A stretch of DNA of 64,000 bases from an uncultured Pirellulaceae bacterium (GTDB lineage Bacteria; Planctomycetota; Planctomycetia; Pirellulales; Pirellulaceae), in NCBI GenBank assembly GCA_937929805.1, contig CALFUT010000048.1, forward strand, positions 27,115-91,114. The letters run 5' to 3'. Position 1 is the stretch's first letter, and each line of letters opens with the position of its first letter. The notes under the pieces were generated by a model that made no database searches, was not told the DNA's origin, and saw only the letters and a program-made list of their open reading frames with translations. The position numbers and the translations under genes are program-made. Below are positions 16,995 through 25,587 of the stretch, in pieces.

Positions 16995-19900
16995 GATTAT
17001 TGTGCGGGGCGAGGCTTCATCATTTGGGTGTTTGTTGCGTTTTGTTTTCTCTGTACGCCTGTTGCAACGTCCGCCGAGGATCGTGTCACGCTTCCCGACG
17101 GATTTCAGTTGACGCAGGTGGCGACGGATGAGTTGGCAACCAACATTTTTTGCATGATCGCGTTACCCGATCGCGGCGTTCTAGTGTCAGGTCCGGGCTA
17201 CATCAAAAGACTGGTAGACACGGACGGTGATCAGGTTTTCGACCGCGCTGACCTAATTTCAGATTTCCTCAAATCAGGAGCTCAAGGGGTGGCAGTCGAT
17301 GGTGAAGACCTGCTGTGCGTGGGCGACGGAGGAATCTGGCGACTTCCCGGCGTTTTGAAGGTTGACGAAAGTACGGGTGACGGAAGAAAACCGCCGGTTC
17401 TTCTGTTCAAGATTTCTACGCACGGCGAGCATCACGCTCATTCGATTCAGCAAGGCCCGGACGGCTGGTGGTACCACATCGCAGGAAATCACGCTGAATT
17501 TGACGAGGATTCGTGCGAGGGGCCAATCAAGGAGCGTCGAGCCGGAGTCGTGATGCGTTTCAGTCCGGACTTTTCGCAGCGAGAGATTGTCGCTCATGGT
17601 TTTCGCAACGCATACGACTTTGCGTTTAACTCGACCGATCAGCTTTTTACTTTCGATAGCGATGGAGAGCGCGATCTTGGGTTGCCATGGTACCGACCGA
17701 CACGCGTGTTTGAGATTGTTCCCGGAGACGACGCGGGTTGGGGCAGCAAGACATGGAAGCGACCGTCGTATTACTTTGACATGCCGCGACTGATCGGTGA
17801 TGCAGGGCGAGCGAGTCCAACCGGCGTAGTTTGTTATGGAGGCGAGCAGTTCCCGATTGATTACGACGACGCGATCTTTTTGGGTGACTGGACCTTTGGT
17901 CGAGTGTTGGTTTGTCGTCGTGAGTGGAAAACGGGCAAGTATTTGCCTCCAGAAGAGTTCCTTGTTCCGAAGGATAGTTTTGGTTTCCCTGTGACCGACT
18001 TGGCGGTTGCGAATGGCGGCAGTCTGTTAGTTTCTGTTGGCGGTCGAGGAACCGAGGGTGGTGTTTGGCGAGTGACTTCATCGACGAAACGAAATGAAAA
18101 AGCGGAATCGCTTGGGAAGTACATTTGGGACCGTCGAAAGGCGTTTCACCAAGGCTTGGCAATTGAGGATGCGATCGAGACGGCTTCGAGGGCGTTCGAA
18201 GGGAATGACTCTGCGGCACAAGTCGACGCATTGGCGAATCTGTTGGTTCACAGCCCCCAGTTGGAAATCGATCGATTTGGCGCTAGTGTCTTAAAGGTGT
18301 TGGAAAAGGCGGTGCGATCCAATGATCCGAAGGTTCTGGCGGCGAGCATGCGGTTTGCACAATCTTTGTGCCATGACGATGACAGATGGAAGGCATTTTT
18401 TCTTTCGAATGGCGTGTCGCGGCGTTTGAATGGTCGTCTTTTCACGCTGGTCACAATGGCATCAGACTTGACAAATCTCGAACGGCGTCAGCTGTTTTAC
18501 TATCTCTTGAATTCTGACACTTTCGGAGATGGTGTTGATGACAAGAATTCATTTCCTGACGGCATTGCGTTGCGGTTGGCTCAGCTTCTGCATGAAGGTG
18601 TCGGGCATACCGACGGTTTCTTTTCTTCGGTGGTATCGAACTCGCCAATCGAGCGATCTGAAGTTCAGACGCGGGAAAGCCAAGGGCTCGTTTTTCACGC
18701 AATAAAACAGACAGCTGACAGCGTATTCAAATGGGAGCTCGGGCGGCTTCTTGCGATGGAGCGGACTACTGCACTTTTGGCGGGGGAGTATTGTCTTGAG
18801 CAGATTGTTTCGAAACAAACGGAGGAATTGTTTGATGAATATTTTAGCTCTGATAGTGTGTCCGATGATGCTGTTGGGCTGGGGACGTCGGCGTCAATTG
18901 ACTTGCACTGGCTGATGTGCCTAAGTCAGCTTGAGCCGAAGGAGGATCAAAAGTTTGTCGAACGTTTGGCTAACGGCCTCTTGTTCATCAGCGATAAATT
19001 CCATGCTCAGGGAGTAAAAACGGATTCTCACTTCCGGCCAATGCTGAACGAACTGGCGTCACGTTTTTTTGAAAAATATCCTCAAATCGCGAAACACCTT
19101 CTGACGCACGCTAAGTTTGGAAAAGGGACTCATGGATTTCTTTTTGCACACTTTGCCGATAAAGACTTGCCGTTGCTTCAAGAGAAAGTAGCTACATGGG
19201 TGCAGAAGGATCCAAGTCGGGCAACCAATGATCATGTACAAGTTTTGGCTAGAAGGCCGACATTCAAGTCAGTAAAGATGCTTAGAGAACTGGCAAAGAA
19301 TCCTTCATTGAAAGACCAAGTCGCACTCGCGTTGGTTCAATGTGGTGATGCGAGCGATCGGCAACGGTTTGTCGAGGGCTTACTGTCGCTTGATCCTCGC
19401 GTGCAGAAAGAGTCCGCGATCGCATTGCGGAAATTGGTTCCTGATGTTTCGGCTAAAGCAGCGGCGGCCGCGATGCGAACCGCGCTGCGGCTGGGTAATG
19501 AGAAACAGGATGTTTCGATCCGAGACCAAATGATTCTCCTGCTGCGGAAATTCGCTGGGAAGGAGTTTGGCTATCAGTTGGGTAAGCCGGAACTCAGGCA
19601 GAGCGAAGCCTTGCGTCGATGGCGAGCATTTTTGATCGAGCAGCAGCCTGAACTGGCGGAAGTGCTGAAACCCGCCGAATCTGGTCAGCAGCAAATGGCA
19701 CGGTTTGAAAAATTGGATTGGGAATCTGGCCTAGCAGATCGTGGCAAACAAGTTTACGAAAAACTGCAATGTGCCGCCTGTCACGGGCCCGGGCGAGCCT
19801 TGGGGCCGCGACTTGAGGGAGTCACCAAACGCATGGCTCGAAACGATCTGCTAGCCGCGATCGTGAATCCGGATGCTCAGGTTTCGGACCGTTATCGAAC

Positions 19901-20126
19901 GACGCTGTTTGAAACGATCGACGGCCAGTTGGTTTCGGGATCAGTGATCTACGAAAATGTTGACGGTGTCACCGTCCGTGAACCAAACGGGAAAACGGTG
20001 CGACTGAACCGCGATCAGATTGAAACACGGCGACGATCTGCCAGATCGATGATGCCCAGCGGCTTGCTAGATCAGACGAGCGATCAAGAAGTGGCTGACC
20101 TGTTGGCCTATCTGAAGACGCTTTGA
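16929..20126 (+). CDS. Large secreted CxxCH cytochrome protein (planctomycete beta-propeller/HEAT/heme type)
   Basis: A hydrophobic export signal (FIIWVFVAFCFLCTPVATSA) is followed by a propeller-like region (LPDGFQLTQVATDELA, FAFNSTDQLFTFDSDGERD, GVVCYGGEQFP). A long helical, HEAT-like middle comes next, and then a C-terminal c-type cytochrome domain with one CAACH heme site (near 19770) and a probable distal Met in SMMPSGLL. This architecture is typical of planctomycetes and verrucomicrobia and is presumed to oxidise extracellular substrates. The start is uncertain: GTG 16884, ATG 16929 and GTG 16989 are in frame. The first two place a palindromic repeat inside the gene; GTG 16989 would give a compact signal peptide. 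Confidence 0.88.
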   Translation: MYTDSHRLRHARICVDLCQAVADYCAGRGFIIWVFVAFCFLCTPVATSAEDRVTLPDGFQLTQVATDELATNIFCMIALPDRGVLVSGPGYIKRLVDTDGDQVFDRADLISDFLKSGAQGVAVDGEDLLCVGDGGIWRLPGVLKVDESTGDGRKPPVLLFKISTHGEHHAHSIQQGPDGWWYHIAGNHAEFDEDSCEGPIKERRAGVVMRFSPDFSQREIVAHGFRNAYDFAFNSTDQLFTFDSDGERDLGLPWYRPTRVFEIVPGDDAGWGSKTWKRPSYYFDMPRLIGDAGRASPTGVVCYGGEQFPIDYDDAIFLGDWTFGRVLVCRREWKTGKYLPPEEFLVPKDSFGFPVTDLAVANGGSLLVSVGGRGTEGGVWRVTSSTKRNEKAESLGKYIWDRRKAFHQGLAIEDAIETASRAFEGNDSAAQVDALANLLVHSPQLEIDRFGASVLKVLEKAVRSNDPKVLAASMRFAQSLCHDDDRWKAFFLSNGVSRRLNGRLFTLVTMASDLTNLERRQLFYYLLNSDTFGDGVDDKNSFPDGIALRLAQLLHEGVGHTDGFFSSVVSNSPIERSEVQTRESQGLVFHAIKQTADSVFKWELGRLLAMERTTALLAGEYCLEQIVSKQTEELFDEYFSSDSVSDDAVGLGTSASIDLHWLMCLSQLEPKEDQKFVERLANGLLFISDKFHAQGVKTDSHFRPMLNELASRFFEKYPQIAKHLLTHAKFGKGTHGFLFAHFADKDLPLLQEKVATWVQKDPSRATNDHVQVLARRPTFKSVKMLRELAKNPSLKDQVALALVQCGDASDRQRFVEGLLSLDPRVQKESAIALRKLVPDVSAKAAAAAMRTALRLGNEKQDVSIRDQMILLLRKFAGKEFGYQLGKPELRQSEALRRWRAFLIEQQPELAEVLKPAESGQQQMARFEKLDWESGLADRGKQVYEKLQCAACHGPGRALGPRLEGVTKRMARNDLLAAIVNPDAQVSDRYRTTLFETIDGQLVSGSVIYENVDGVTVREPNGKTVRLNRDQIETRRRSARSMMPSGLLDQTSDQEVADLLAYLKTL

Positions 20127-20171
20127 TTCACCAAGCAAGACGCACTTTTCCGGTCTAAAACAGCGCATGAA

Positions 20172-20195
20172 AAAAGCAGCGTTGCCGCTGCTTTT
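20172..20195. terminator. Bidirectional terminator
   Basis: AAAAGCAGCG (20172-20181), loop TTGC, CGCTGCTTTT (20186-20195). It lies between the convergent cytochrome gene and the PEP-CTERM gene and can serve both strands. Confidence 0.85.
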
Positions 20196-20213
20196 CGCAA
20201 ATCGAATTCAATT

Positions 20214-20849
20214 TTAAGACCGATTTCGTTTTCTTCGCATCATTGATGCAAGCATTGAAACCCCGATCAACAGGCCTGCAGACGGTTCAGGAATTGCGGT
20301 CCCAGCATTGATTGTAAAACTGAAGGTTCGTCCATCTTGGAAAATAATGGAATCGAGGGCGTTGCCACCTAAAGTACCGAAATCGTTTAAAGACGAAAAA
20401 TCACTTAAAGTAAACTCGGTTGTCCCGGGGGCGATCGCTGATATATCCACGTCCCCCAACCGCACGGAAGTTCCAGCGACATTGCTGAAGATCAGTCTGC
20501 GCTGATCGAGAGAACTTGTCGTCACTTCATCCTCGCTACCAAAGCTTGGAGAGAAGGCTGGATTCGCAGTGAATGAAGTTATTTCACTAGCGGCTCCCGA
20601 GGTTGCACTCCCGTTCAACGAGATGCCAAAGCCATTGAGCCCTTCAGTCGATAACGCCGTGTCAGATTCGGTTTCGATAGCAACAACCGAAATTGTCTGA
20701 GTGGTGCCAACATCGACGTTAAAGTCGTCCCCAAACGAGTTACCACCGTCTGCTGAAAACACAATATCGACTTGGCCAACCGCTGGGTTGTCGAACGTTA
20801 GCACACAGACAAGGCCCGACAAAATGAGCATTGTTTTAAGTTTGTTCAT
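20214..20849 (-). CDS. PEP-CTERM exported protein
   Basis: Signal peptide (MNKLKTMLILSGLVCVLTF) and a beta-rich body with an acidic, Ser/Thr-rich composition. The C-terminal sorting signal reads IPEPSAGLLIGVSMLASMMRRKRNRS split into the PEP motif, a membrane helix and a basic tail. Such proteins are cleaved by an exosortase and delivered to the cell surface or extracellular matrix; no exosortase gene is in this window. A longer frame starts at 20891, but the Met at 20849 directly precedes a normal signal peptide and is preferred. The function of the body is unknown. Confidence 0.85.
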   Translation of the reverse strand: MNKLKTMLILSGLVCVLTFDNPAVGQVDIVFSADGGNSFGDDFNVDVGTTQTISVVAIETESDTALSTEGLNGFGISLNGSATSGAASEITSFTANPAFSPSFGSEDEVTTSSLDQRRLIFSNVAGTSVRLGDVDISAIAPGTTEFTLSDFSSLNDFGTLGGNALDSIIFQDGRTFSFTINAGTAIPEPSAGLLIGVSMLASMMRRKRNRS

Positions 20850-20988
20850 AGATTTTCTCTCGTGGTGTTTTCGTTTGTGGAAAAAAATCAATCAATGACT
20901 TGGACGGTGTTTTTTGCTCTGTAAATTTCAGTTAAATCGTAGTTGTTCGACCTAAAAAATGAACAACAAAAATTTGAATCACCCAACG

Positions 20989-22071
20989 CTAAAACGCTAA
21001 AATTCGGAAAAGGTTTGGGATGAACGCTCCGATGTCGGCCCCATCGACGGCACCATCTGCATTGAAGTCGAAACTGTCGTTGTAGCTGGGTGAACCTTCT
21101 GTGAGGAACAAAGTGGGTATGATGAGTCCAACATCAGCACCGTCGACAGCGCGATCACAATTGGCGACATCACCAAAGAGCCGATACAATTTGTCGTCGA
21201 CTTGATTGCCATTTTCATCGAGTTGATCATTGTTACCGATTACCAATTGTCCTCCCGGAGTTCCATCCTCATCTGCGTCGAATGCGTTGCCTTGGGCGTT
21301 GATGATCAAATCTCCATCGATCGTCAATAAATAATTACCGTCGGACAACGAGCCGGATGGGTCAACTCCGCTTCCTGAGAAAGTTAGCGTGACTGTCGTC
21401 GAGCCGTTAACTAATTCGGGTGTCCCGAAAGAGACAGTGGGGCTGATCGAGTTGTCATCGCGATTGACGATGGAAAAGGCATTGGCACCAATTTGAACAT
21501 CGCCCGGAAGCGTAACGTCAATCTCCCTTAGCATCGATCGCTGATTTTCGCCTTGGCTAACAACCACTTCGACGGGATCGGGAACCAAAATTCTAACAAC
21601 ACCGGATGGATCGAGACGTGGTTGTCCTTGGACAATTCGATCGAGCCTAATGTCGCCGAAAGCTGCAACGAAAGCTGCGGGGGTGGTAGCTCCGGGAGCC
21701 AAGACGCTTCCGAGGTTATGTACCCCGGTAGGAAGCGGGAATCCAAATGCTGCCAATTGATTGTCGGTGTACGTTTCGGCGTTGAGCAGCAAAACGGTTT
21801 CGAAGTTAACCACGTCATACGAACCGGTCCCGCCTGGATCCACATCCGACAAGTCAAACGTGTTATCGGATTGCCCAGTGATTACGACTGCGGCAACGCC
21901 ATTGGTCGTGACGATCAAATCCCCAGTGGCTGGGTCATAGTAAAGCTCAGCGTCCCCTGAGGAAGCCGGAGTGATGGCACTCACCACAATTGGGGTGTTC
22001 TGCAACGCATGAGACGTCGAACACGGAGCCAAGCAAAGGAGGACAAATAACAGGGGCGTTAGAATTCGCAT
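20989..22071 (-). CDS. Secreted protein with a dockerin-like calcium-binding C-terminus
   Basis: The signal peptide is MRILTPLLFVLLCLAPCSTSHA. The beta-rich body has two Ig-like stretches (one around GTPELVNGSTTVTLTFSGSG). The last 65 residues hold two EF-hand-like loops in dockerin spacing, FGDVANCDRAVDGADVG and FDFNADGAVDGADIG, each with an acidic loop and a following helix. In planctomycetes this module is common on secreted proteins and probably mediates surface attachment or Ca2+-dependent folding rather than a cellulosome. The open frame extends upstream to 22362, but the internal Met at 22071 begins a proper signal peptide. Confidence 0.8.
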   Translation of the reverse strand: MRILTPLLFVLLCLAPCSTSHALQNTPIVVSAITPASSGDAELYYDPATGDLIVTTNGVAAVVITGQSDNTFDLSDVDPGGTGSYDVVNFETVLLLNAETYTDNQLAAFGFPLPTGVHNLGSVLAPGATTPAAFVAAFGDIRLDRIVQGQPRLDPSGVVRILVPDPVEVVVSQGENQRSMLREIDVTLPGDVQIGANAFSIVNRDDNSISPTVSFGTPELVNGSTTVTLTFSGSGVDPSGSLSDGNYLLTIDGDLIINAQGNAFDADEDGTPGGQLVIGNNDQLDENGNQVDDKLYRLFGDVANCDRAVDGADVGLIIPTLFLTEGSPSYNDSFDFNADGAVDGADIGAFIPNLFRILAF

Positions 22072-22375
22072 CTCAAGTCCGAAAGTGAGTTGGAAGAGTG
22101 GCCAGCATTGCAACGCACCTCGATCTCTTTCACGAAGGCGGGCATGACTGGTAAGTAATCGGCAAGCGATCTGATTCGGGTGACTAAGGCACCTGAATAA
22201 ACCGACTAGGGGGGATGTTCTAAATTTAATCGCGTTTTCGGGACTTGTCAACAATGGTCTTTGCCCAAAACCACTATTCGAAAGTCCGTTCGTCTCGCGA
22301 GGTGATTGCGGCCCTCCGTGGTTGCTGCGTAGATCGACCGCTCTTGGTTTCATTTTCACCATACGGACCGGCCGT
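22072..22375. other. Leader region upstream of the dockerin-like gene
   Basis: About 300 bases between the preferred start at 22071 and the stop of the next minus-strand gene. It is open in the dockerin frame, but the predicted residues are Arg/His-rich and do not look like protein. Nothing else was recognised. Confidence 0.4.
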
Positions 22376-24502
22376 TTAATAGAATTTGACCAGTGTTACG
22401 ATCAGGACGGCGAAGAAGAACATTGGGAAGTAGAAAGCCTTGTAGACTTGATTCTCGTTGAAGTCAAAAAGTTTAGTCTTATCCAAGGTATAGGCCATCA
22501 GATTAAACGTTGTCAGCAGGACCATCCCGTAAGTGACAAAATAGAAGTACTCAAGATAAATCAGTTCGCCCGTCACCACTTCTTTTCGCAAGTCGATATG
22601 TGAAAAGATTAGGACAAAAATGAATGCTGCCATGCTCTCGATGATCCCTTGGCGTTCGGTGGTTTTCCGGCAGGCGATCAACAGGATGAAGATCATCATC
22701 AGAGCAACAACGATGGGAATCAGATAAGTTACGAACACGTTCAATAGATTTCGTCTGAGGTGCACGTTAAAGTGCAAAACCGGAACCTGATTGCGACCAA
22801 GTTCGGCACCGAACCCGAAATCTGTACTCGATTGTTCGGTGGAGAAGTTGAAAAAGCTTTCAGTGATCTCGTTTCCAGACAAGACGATGGACTCCGCCAC
22901 GCCGGGCACCGAGGAAGGGGTTGTTTGACGATAGCTGGCCAAATCGGGAACCAACATTACTTTTCCCAGTGTGTCTGCGGGTTGGACTTCGATGTCGATC
23001 TGCCGCTTGTCAAAGGGGAAGTCGGAGTATTCAAAATTTAGTTGGAGTGTCACGCGATAGTTCCAACCGATCAGCAAGTAACCTTCCTCGCCTTCCTTGC
23101 CCTCAAATTTCTGGCGGTACGATTCTTCGATCAACGACGCTTCTGCAAATGGAGAAGTCTGAGGGAAAGCAATTCCCGGCAACACGGAGTCCCCGGCGTC
23201 GAGCGGAATTTTTTGCCAGATCGTTCCTCCCACATTCAAGTTGTAGCTGTCTTGGAAGTCCATTCGCTGGATGTGAATGCCGGTCGGAATTGGAATCGCT
23301 GGTGGTCGTTTCAGCTCTTCGGCTCGCTTATGCTGCTGCTGAACAAAACGTTGCACAGACGAGTAGTCAGTAACTGGGAAGCTGACGTGTTCGATTTTTG
23401 GACGTTCAGACTGATGTTCCAATCGACCAATTAAAAAGATGTTAGCGACCAACAATGCAGTCGAAATCGCACTCAGTCGCCAGATTTCCCCTCGGTCAAG
23501 TTCATCAAAGCTGTAAACAATGGCCAGAACGCAAACCAGTAGTAGCGATCCTAGGATCGAGAGATGCACGTATCGGCGGTTGATCTGTTTCTTGTCGGAT
23601 AGCAAATCGCTCTCTAAAAACGACATTCCGATTCCCCATCCTGATACAACGATTTGGTCGTAGCAAAAGAGTGCTCTTTGGTTATCTTTGTCGTCGTGGT
23701 AATCGATAAGCCCCGTTTCGCCTGCCAACAGTTTTTCGCAGGCGCGATTGAACTCGCGAGGGTGATCGCTCGCAGATGCCCAATCTTTCAGCGATGATTT
23801 CCCCACAAGATCAGGGTCTGGGTGAGCGAGAAAGATCCCGTTGGGTGACGTGATGATTCCGTAGCCGGTTCTACCCAAGCTGATCTCATGAATTTGTTGC
23901 CCAAAGTCTTTACACAGAAAACTGACTGTGATGGTGCCTCGCACTTTTTCACTTTTTGGGCCGCTGCCGTAAGTGAACGGGACGCCAAGATCAACATACC
24001 AATTTCCTCCGGCAGCTCCGTAATATGGCTCGACCCATTGCATGCCATGATCTCTTACGTCGGTGTACCACGCCGTTTTGGAGCTGCCCGCGACGGTGTA
24101 GTCGTAGGATTCTTCGATTTGAAGAAACGACTGCGATCCCTTGTCATAGTAGGGCGAGAAAAGTTTCGTTTCTTTGTCGAAAGCGAAGGGCTCGAACGCG
24201 GCCGTGACGCCCTGAATCTCTGCGATGCTGAGGGAGCTTTCCTTCAGCAGTTTTCGAACCTCCTTGGCCGAGTAGTTATTTTCACCAAAGAGTTTGGCCA
24301 GCCGTTTTCCCTCGTCGGTGACCTTGGTAAGCAGATTGCTAATTTCGTCTCGCAGCTGACGAGTCGTGGTGATTGCTTGCGTTTGAAGATGTTGGGTCCG
24401 GTCGGCCGAGAAAACCGAGAACTCGTACGCAGTCCATGCAAGCAGGATCAGCAGTGCTAGTCCGATTAGATAAAGAATTTTCTTCAACAAGACATGACCC
24501 AC
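22376..24502 (-). CDS. Cache sensor domain fused to a pentameric ligand-gated ion channel-like module
   Basis: GTG start. In order: membrane helix (8-28); a periplasmic double-Cache-like sensor domain (about 35-300) with WYTDVRDHGMQWVEPYY and NWYVDLGVPF; membrane helices at 312-331 and 341-359; a second extracytoplasmic beta-rich domain (about 375-585); then four closely spaced helices (about 588-611, 619-636, 647-672, 686-706). The second domain contains YSDFPFDKRQIDIEV (493-507), matching the FPFDxQ Pro-loop signature of Cys-loop receptor ligand-binding domains. The four helices, the short M1-M2 turn and the ELIYLEYFYFVTYG segment of M3 resemble GLIC-type channels. Three preceding membrane passes put both sensor domains outside, as the channel fold requires. 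The inferred role is a chemically gated ion channel with an extra Cache input. Ligand and ion are unknown. Confidence 0.75.
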   Translation of the reverse strand: MGHVLLKKILYLIGLALLILLAWTAYEFSVFSADRTQHLQTQAITTTRQLRDEISNLLTKVTDEGKRLAKLFGENNYSAKEVRKLLKESSLSIAEIQGVTAAFEPFAFDKETKLFSPYYDKGSQSFLQIEESYDYTVAGSSKTAWYTDVRDHGMQWVEPYYGAAGGNWYVDLGVPFTYGSGPKSEKVRGTITVSFLCKDFGQQIHEISLGRTGYGIITSPNGIFLAHPDPDLVGKSSLKDWASASDHPREFNRACEKLLAGETGLIDYHDDKDNQRALFCYDQIVVSGWGIGMSFLESDLLSDKKQINRRYVHLSILGSLLLVCVLAIVYSFDELDRGEIWRLSAISTALLVANIFLIGRLEHQSERPKIEHVSFPVTDYSSVQRFVQQQHKRAEELKRPPAIPIPTGIHIQRMDFQDSYNLNVGGTIWQKIPLDAGDSVLPGIAFPQTSPFAEASLIEESYRQKFEGKEGEEGYLLIGWNYRVTLQLNFEYSDFPFDKRQIDIEVQPADTLGKVMLVPDLASYRQTTPSSVPGVAESIVLSGNEITESFFNFSTEQSSTDFGFGAELGRNQVPVLHFNVHLRRNLLNVFVTYLIPIVVALMMIFILLIACRKTTERQGIIESMAAFIFVLIFSHIDLRKEVVTGELIYLEYFYFVTYGMVLLTTFNLMAYTLDKTKLFDFNENQVYKAFYFPMFFFAVLIVTLVKFY

Positions 24503-24530
24503 TCGGGGGAGTAATGTGGAGACCAGTTTA

Positions 24531-24620
24531 GGCAGATGGTAAGTTGAAACCTACCACTTGGAATACTGAAACCTCGACAGATACCCTGTCGTCGAAGGTA
24601 GGTTTCATTCTGCCAGTTGC
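24531..24620. repeat. 90-bp dispersed element, copy 1
   Basis: Starts GGCAGA and ends TCTGCCAGTTGC, with internal short inverted repeats such as TCGACAG against CTGTCG. It aligns without gaps at 63 of 90 positions to 39086-39175. Non-coding; it lies upstream of the Cache/channel gene. Confidence 0.7.
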
Positions 24621-24698
24621 TTGCGCCTTGCGTACACTTGCTCAACTCAATCCGAGCGTTTGGGAAGATCGTCCTGCTGCCGTGTCGTGGCTAAATCA

Positions 24699-25184
24699 TT
24701 AAACGAACTCGACCTGTTTTTGCCGAAGGATTTCAGAGCATTTCTTTGTTTTCTTGAACGTCTTCAATCGATTAAAAATCCATTCGCGATCGACTGTTTC
24801 GTGTTTACGGGCCAGCCAAGCACAGAGGAACGCGTCTTGGTCACCGTACTTTCGAGCCGAAAAGCTGATGCCGCCTCGGTTCGGGCATTCGGGCCAGCGA
24901 GCACTCCAACGGATGTCCTCACTAAAGTTTTTGTTGTGGCCGTTCTTGTTTAGCTGAGCATAAACGCCAACAAACCCCGACTCGTTTCGGGTGGTCATCC
25001 GCCCTTTTCCGGATTCAACGGGCGGTAGCTTCTTCTTTTGAGCTTTGACCCAGCGTTGGGCAGCCGCTTCCGCTTTGGCCCAAGTTCCGTACTGCGCGAG
25101 CGTAAAATTTTTCTGATGATTGACTCCCTTTCGCATCAGGCGAGCCATCACACATTTGGACGGTTTGTTCTTGGTGGTGTGCAT
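24699..25184 (-). CDS. AP2-like DNA-binding protein
   Basis: The C-terminal half carries an AP2/ERF-like domain: ESGFVGVYAQLNKNG, then WSARWPE, then GGISFSARKYGDQDAFLCAWLARK, the usual order of a G-V strand, a W-x-A strand, a K/R strand and an amphipathic helix. The N-terminal part (NFTLAQYGTWAKAEAAAQRW) may be a degenerate second copy. It is strongly basic. Bacterial AP2 proteins occur alone or in homing endonucleases and integrases; no nuclease motif is seen here. The frame begins at 25256; the Met at 25184 is preferred because the preceding residues look non-native. Confidence 0.65.
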   Translation of the reverse strand: MHTTKNKPSKCVMARLMRKGVNHQKNFTLAQYGTWAKAEAAAQRWVKAQKKKLPPVESGKGRMTTRNESGFVGVYAQLNKNGHNKNFSEDIRWSARWPECPNRGGISFSARKYGDQDAFLCAWLARKHETVDREWIFNRLKTFKKTKKCSEILRQKQVEFV

Positions 25185-25587
25185 GTTGGTGGATGGGTAA
25201 GGGTAAGAAATGTTTCTGAAGTCGTTTCTTGCGTTGCGTCTGCCGAGCCACGTCAAACTATAAAGCTAGTTAGATTTTTTTAAATGACAAGGGGTTTCAC
25301 CGGCTAATCGTAGGCTGGGTAGGTTCGCAGGATCATAGAACGTGCGCAGATGCACCGATGTTTCGGCCAATGTCAAACAAAAAACTACTTGACGTTGTTT
25401 CTGACTAAGGGTAGATGCTTGAACTATCTTGAGCGGTACATCTCTTCAATGGACGCCGAAACTTTACAGCCTTTTAGGCGTTGCCCAGTGGTTCAGTCTG
25501 GCGGGCCAAGACGGGTCTTGCTGATCTGCGTAGCTCCCTTGGGGTAGGTGCGAACAACGCATTGTCGGTTAGAGGCCTTTCTCTACC
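25185..25587. other. Gap between the AP2-like gene and the giant LEPR protein gene
   Basis: About 400 bases with short overlapping open frames on the plus strand that look spurious. No hairpin with a T-run and no recognisable repeat. Confidence 0.4.
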
